This document shows positions 63,121-64,000 of a stretch of 64,000 nt of DNA, piece after piece. The position numbers were made by a program, and so were the translations under genes. The notes beneath the pieces were generated by a model. It had not been told where the DNA came from. It worked only from the letters and a program-made list of their open reading frames with translations, and did not search any database. The number at the start of each line of letters is the position of its first letter. The first letter of the stretch is position 1. Location of the stretch: NCBI RefSeq assembly GCF_002906155.1, contig NZ_MUJK01000001.1, forward strand, positions 682,001-746,000, given 5' to 3'. The DNA is from Pseudomonas laurylsulfativorans (lineage in GTDB: Bacteria; Pseudomonadota; Gammaproteobacteria; Pseudomonadales; Pseudomonadaceae).

Positions 63121-63999
63121 CTATCGGGCAACGGGTATTCGCGTCTTTGCCGCAGAGGCCGTGCGCCGCCGGCCCACGTTCAGCCAGCAGGCCAACGCCG
63201 GTAGCAACAGCACCGCACCGAACACATTGACCAGGAACATGAAGGCCAACAGCAGGCCCATGTCCGCCTGAAACTTGAGGGGCGAAAAAGCCCAGGTCGC
63301 CACACCAATTGACATGGTCACGGCGGTGAACACCGCAGCCGTACCGCGCTGGCGAAAGGCTTCATAGAACGCCGTGCGCAAATCCTGCCCTGCCCGTTCG
63401 AGCTGATGCTCGACCCGTTCGAACAAATAGATGCCGTAGTCCACCCCTACGCCGACGCCCAGGGCCACGACCGGCAGCGTCGCCACTTTCAGGCCGATCC
63501 CCAACAGGGCCATCAAGGCATTGCACAGGACCGATACCACGGCCAGCGGCGCGATGATGCACAACACCGCCTTCCAGGATCGAAAGGTCAAAAAGCACAT
63601 CAGGGTGATTGCGCTGAAGATTGCAACGAGCATGTCCACTTCGGCTTTTTCGACGGTTTCATTGGTGGCGGCCATTACCCCGGCGTTGCCGCCCGCCAGC
63701 CGAAAAGCCTGGTCAACGCGGAACGCGGGACTGGCATCCTCGTGCGGTTGCAGGGCGATATAGCGCTTGATCTCCCGGGTCAGGTGGGCAAGTGTCGCGC
63801 CCTCGTGGTTTTGGGTGTAGATCAACACCTGTATGGCCGAACAGCCCTGAGTGTTCATGCCCATGTCCGGGTTGTAGGCCTCGGCACCTTGTTGCAGGGC
63901 CTGGCTGCTGCGCGGCAGGGCCGCCCAGCGCGGATTGCCTTCGTTGTTGGCGGCGATACCGACCTTGGCCAGGTCCGTCACGCTGACCACTGATTGCAC
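63121..63999 (-). CDS. RND/MMPL-family exporter, C-terminal part (cut by window edge)
   Basis: The readable 292 residues form the second half of an MMPL-type RND protein: a periplasmic stretch, then TM segments including FSAITLMCFLTFRSWKAVL, LPVVALGVGVGVDYGIYLF (the proton-relay GVGVDYGIYL motif), VFTAVTMSIGVATWAFSPL and GLLLAFMFLVNVFGAVLLLPAL. The protein continues past base 64000. Together with DUF1302 and DUF1329 it makes the usual three-part envelope exporter. Confidence 0.9.
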   Translation of the reverse strand: MQSVVSVTDLAKVGIAANNEGNPRWAALPRSSQALQQGAEAYNPDMGMNTQGCSAIQVLIYTQNHEGATLAHLTREIKRYIALQPHEDASPAFRVDQAFRLAGGNAGVMAATNETVEKAEVDMLVAIFSAITLMCFLTFRSWKAVLCIIAPLAVVSVLCNALMALLGIGLKVATLPVVALGVGVGVDYGIYLFERVEHQLERAGQDLRTAFYEAFRQRGTAAVFTAVTMSIGVATWAFSPLKFQADMGLLLAFMFLVNVFGAVLLLPALACWLNVGRRRTASAAKTRIPVAR

Positions 64000-64000
64000 T

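Overview
The window looks like the chromosome of a fluorescens/putida-group Pseudomonas. It is GC-rich and carries many ~98-bp REPIN-type repeats (paired inverted REPs with GTAGGAGC arms). It also has typical Pseudomonas gene sets: Aer-type aerotaxis receptor, MocR regulators, DUF1302/DUF1329 exporter genes and an MvaT-like remnant. No rRNA, tRNA or CRISPR array was seen. All calls come from reading the sequence; no database was searched.

Layout. Bases 1-190 hold a relic of an MvaT/MvaV gene. Bases 324-8530 are a one-strand (minus) amino-acid catabolic cluster: a Cys/Met-metabolism PLP gamma-lyase or gamma-synthase-like enzyme, an APC permease, a LysR regulator, a divergent threonine-synthase-like protein, an Lrp/AsnC regulator, a homoserine dehydrogenase without an ACT domain, and an aldehyde dehydrogenase. 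The set fits uptake of a gamma-substituted amino acid, release of homoserine, and oxidation through aspartate semialdehyde to aspartate, as in the canavanine gamma-lyase pathway known from Pseudomonas and Rhizobiales. The substrate is inference.

Bases 8.6-19.6 kb are a decaying accessory stretch. It has fragments of dctA, tetR, hxlR, MFS, EamA and IS5-type genes, a frameshifted polyamine-binding protein and a membrane protein broken by an in-frame stop. Among them lie intact genes: a glycine-zipper lipoprotein, YfcE-like phosphoesterase, TylF-like methyltransferase, DUF1254/DUF1214 lipoprotein, nitrilase, DUF4157 protein and GFA protein. At 19.6-21.75 kb a five-copy tandem REPIN array is interrupted by an IS110/IS1111 element exactly at the edge of a sixth copy. 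The element's downstream noncoding region folds into a bridge/seekRNA-like structure whose loop contains a 10-nt match to the REPIN target.

Bases 21.7-38 kb carry a GAF-GAF-GGDEF-EAL protein, a deleted tauD pseudogene with a duplicated promoter, a charged small lipoprotein, DUF1329 and multicopper oxidase genes, an MHS-family transporter, a P-loop kinase, an Aer-like receptor and a second four-copy REPIN array. Bases 38-48 kb hold an amino-acid-binding protein, PotE preceded by a 52-codon relic of ornithine decarboxylase, a DRGH nuclease, an SDR and a MocR / sugar isomerase / MFS set.

Bases 47.7-50 kb encode a NarL-type kinase and response regulator that converge and share the stop palindrome CTAG. 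Bases 50.2-56.6 kb are a tightly overlapping minus-strand operon: thermostable-hemolysin (GNAT-like) protein, AMP-dependent ligase, heme-oxygenase-like di-iron protein, SDR, TPR protein, OmpR-type regulator and kinase. It looks like a small-molecule (probably acyl-derived) pathway with its own two-component system, and is the best candidate here for an undescribed system. The window ends with a five-haem cytochrome c, an SDR, and a DUF1329/DUF1302/RND cluster that runs off the right edge.
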